Assembly: GCF_003001935.1 (NCBI RefSeq)
Contig: NZ_PVNG01000040.1
Span: forward strand, 1 to 58,082
DNA: 58,082 bases
From: Nonomuraea fuscirosea
GTDB taxonomy: Bacteria; Actinomycetota; Actinomycetes; Streptosporangiales; Streptosporangiaceae
Direction: 5' to 3'
The notes beneath the pieces are model-generated. The model had not been told where the DNA came from. It saw only the letters and a list, made by a program, of their open reading frames with translations, and ran no database searches. The stretch's first letter is position 1. Every line of letters begins with the position of its first letter. This document shows positions 56,511 through 58,082 of this stretch, one piece after another. A program made the translations under genes and the position numbers.

Positions 56511-57479
56511 CTGACCTCTTTCTGGCTGACACAGTGATCAGCTGCGCTGCTTCGGTATCGCTCGCAGCGAATCCCGGCAGGGCGGCGCGGAACCGTTGAT
56601 GATGAGGCGCTTCCTGGAGTGGCACTCTGCCTCCCAGGCATCCCCGTGATCAAGATAGTCGGCTGCCAATCCCCGCGGAATCCTGCCATCTGCGTCGGGT
56701 GTATTAGCCGACGCGTGACTGCTCTGGACGTGCTCACCCGGTCGCTACGGGCTCTGCCCAGCAGCGGCGCCCCTGGGACGATCGGGATCGCCCATCCCGA
56801 GAGTCGCCCGCCGAGCACATACTCGTGACAGGTCTGCGGGAACGCTGTGGAGTCACGCGACTGTCAGGGGAGACACCCGCGTCGAGGCCCAATGGCGCAC
56901 GTCCACCGTGTCGAGTGGAGGTTCGAGGACCGCTTTGCCACCTCCACCCACGCTGTCGGCGAGTTCGACCGGTCCCGCGAGGTCGTCCCGGCCGACGGGA
57001 ACTCGAAAGCACGGACCGGATCGCCGTCGTGGATCCACGCGATGTGCGCCGCCGGCCACCAGAGCGTCGAGCCCGAGCCGCGCCGGCCGCGCCAGGACCT
57101 CGAAGATCCCTATGCGATCTCGACGCTGTAGGCCCAGTAACCCGGAACGCCCGCTTCGCCACCGCCGAGCTGATCGGACGGGGGCGATCACCTCCCCTCC
57201 ACTCAGACCCTCCAATCCATCACAGCCCGCAGGGCCGGGGTATTGCGGCAGTTGACGCTTCGCCCGGCCAGACAGACCACGATGCCGCCGCCGTCCATTT
57301 CCGCGGCCCACGGTCCCAGCGTCTCGCCGTCCCAGCGGAACTCACCCCCGCGCCGGCTCCCCAAGACGTCGAGAACGGCCTGGTGATGTGGCTGGCGGGC
57401 GCCGACCTCGACCATTCGGTCAGCAGAATTTCACATACGGCCTGCCGGGCAAGTACCGAGCCCACTCCGCCTCGGTCAG
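56511..57479. other. Region without an intact gene; possible WD40 debris
   Basis: Minus-strand snippets such as VAGGAHIAWIHDGDPVRAFEFPS near 57000-57060 and GEFRWDGETLGPWAAEMDGGGIVVCLAG near 57270-57350 look like beta-propeller blades. They would continue the WD40-like remnant at 57480-57900, but frames and stops are too broken for a gene call. The first 300 bases hold nothing recognisable. Confidence 0.4.
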
Positions 57480-57900
57480 CCCCCGGCCAGTCCCGCGCGC
57501 ACTATCTTCAGCAATGACCCGACGGTGGTGCGCAGGCGGGTCAGCTGGCCGCCAAGGCCCACGGTCACGATTTCACCGGAACCGGAGGCGAACGCGATAG
57601 AGTACGCATAGTCGACCAGTTGATTCGCAAGGCCGACCCGCCGCCCTTGCCGCACGTCCCGGCAAGGCCAGGGGGCCGATCCTGGGTAGCGAACGCGAAG
57701 TGCCGGTTGTCGGGGGAGAATGCGGTTGTGCCGGCCAGGTCTCCGGGTCGGTCCAGGCACCGACCCGTTCGCCCGTCGTCGTGTCCCAGATGCCCAATCT
57801 TGCCGGAGAATGCGACCGCCACCAGCGGGCGAAGCGGCTTGCTCTCCGCCACGTCAACCAGGCGACGGCTGTCTCTTTCCAGGCCCGACAAGATGTCCGT
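57480..57900 (-). pseudogene. Decayed WD40-repeat protein
   Basis: Pieces read KPLRPLVAVAFSGKIG, IWDTTTGERVGAW (a blade with its WD pair), TTAFSPDNRHFAFATQD and YSIAFASGSGEIVTVG with LRTTVGSLLKIVRAGL. This is the pattern of WD40 propeller proteins found in large actinomycete ATPase or kinase fusions. Several frame changes separate the blades. Confidence 0.6.
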
Positions 57901-57987
57901 CGGCGGCGACGGTCCAACCCATGAACGAACTCGGCCGTAGGACTCGCTTCAGCACCTGGCCGCCGGGCCGGTGTCTGGACGCGGCGA

Positions 57988-58082
57988 GAGCAATGCTTGA
58001 GACCTGTGGATCGGTCGGGAAGGGGTGTACCTTCCCGATGATCATGTGAGTCCTCAAGACATGACCGACGCGCCAACGTCGG
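57988..58082 (-). repeat. 95-bp inverted-repeat copy B with two hairpins
   Basis: Reverse complement of copy A at 55030-55124, with about 6 substitutions. The two stem-loops are kept exactly (the CGGGAAGG/CCTTCCCG stem lies at 58016-58023 and 58030-58037). The window ends inside or at the edge of this copy. Confidence 0.8.

Overview
The window is high-GC DNA from an actinomycete. The coding style, the HxlR, PucR, TetR and DUF4331 families, the many GTG starts and the insertion-sequence families (IS701, ISL3, IS1182, IS630, IS30) all fit Actinomycetota. A filamentous genus such as Nonomuraea or Streptosporangium is plausible, but I cannot fix the genus from sequence alone. Intact genes sit in small islands between decayed genes and transposase fragments. 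That pattern suggests an accessory, possibly chromosome-arm region. I saw no rRNA, tRNA or CRISPR array.

Layout. 1-1.76 kb: an IS3 tail and a decayed two-component system. 1.76-6.57 kb: a tight four-gene minus-strand operon with an NCS1 permease, an aldehyde dehydrogenase, a Gfo/Idh/MocA oxidoreductase and an unusual regulator. In that regulator an IS1595-transposase-like zinc ribbon and HTH are joined in frame to a TetR protein. 7.2-9.8 kb: a lipoprotein, a small membrane protein, and TniB-like and IS3 remnants. 10.1-13.0 kb: a translationally coupled operon (ArsR-like regulator, MFS exporter, M29 aminopeptidase) behind a 48-bp concentric palindrome. 13.3-18.8 kb: a cupin remnant, a divergent LysR/EamA-exporter pair, a PucR-type regulator with two terminal HTH units, and a DUF4331 protein. 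19-31 kb: sigma-factor, IS630 and IS30 remnants mixed with two SDR proteins, an HxlR regulator, a dihydrofolate-reductase-like protein and a TetR/membrane-protein pair.

31-45 kb is mostly decayed: MFS, HxlR, SDR, MarR, imine-reductase and VOC remnants and pieces of IS5, IS3, IS1182 and IS701. Two intact units survive there: a PLP aminotransferase, and an HxlR/DHA2-exporter divergent pair. 45-51 kb is an IS pile-up. It includes an IS4-type element with 22-bp perfect terminal repeats and a 10-bp target duplication, inserted into an IS630 transposase gene. 51-54 kb: an NmrA-like gene and a decayed SDR facing an intact HxlR. 54-58 kb: IS3, IS30 and IS256 pieces, an E1-beta remnant, a secreted beta-sandwich-like protein and a WD40 remnant. 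Two inverted 95-bp copies of a double-hairpin sequence enclose the last 3 kb.

Themes. Four HxlR regulators (three intact, one dead) each face a redox or efflux gene. Three keep an N-terminal cysteine, and two share a 17-bp promoter motif, so a common electrophile or quinone stress network is a reasonable inference. The most unusual single gene is the zinc-ribbon/TetR fusion heading the catabolic operon. Family assignments were made by reading motifs, with no database search; frameshifts in the remnants could include sequencing errors.
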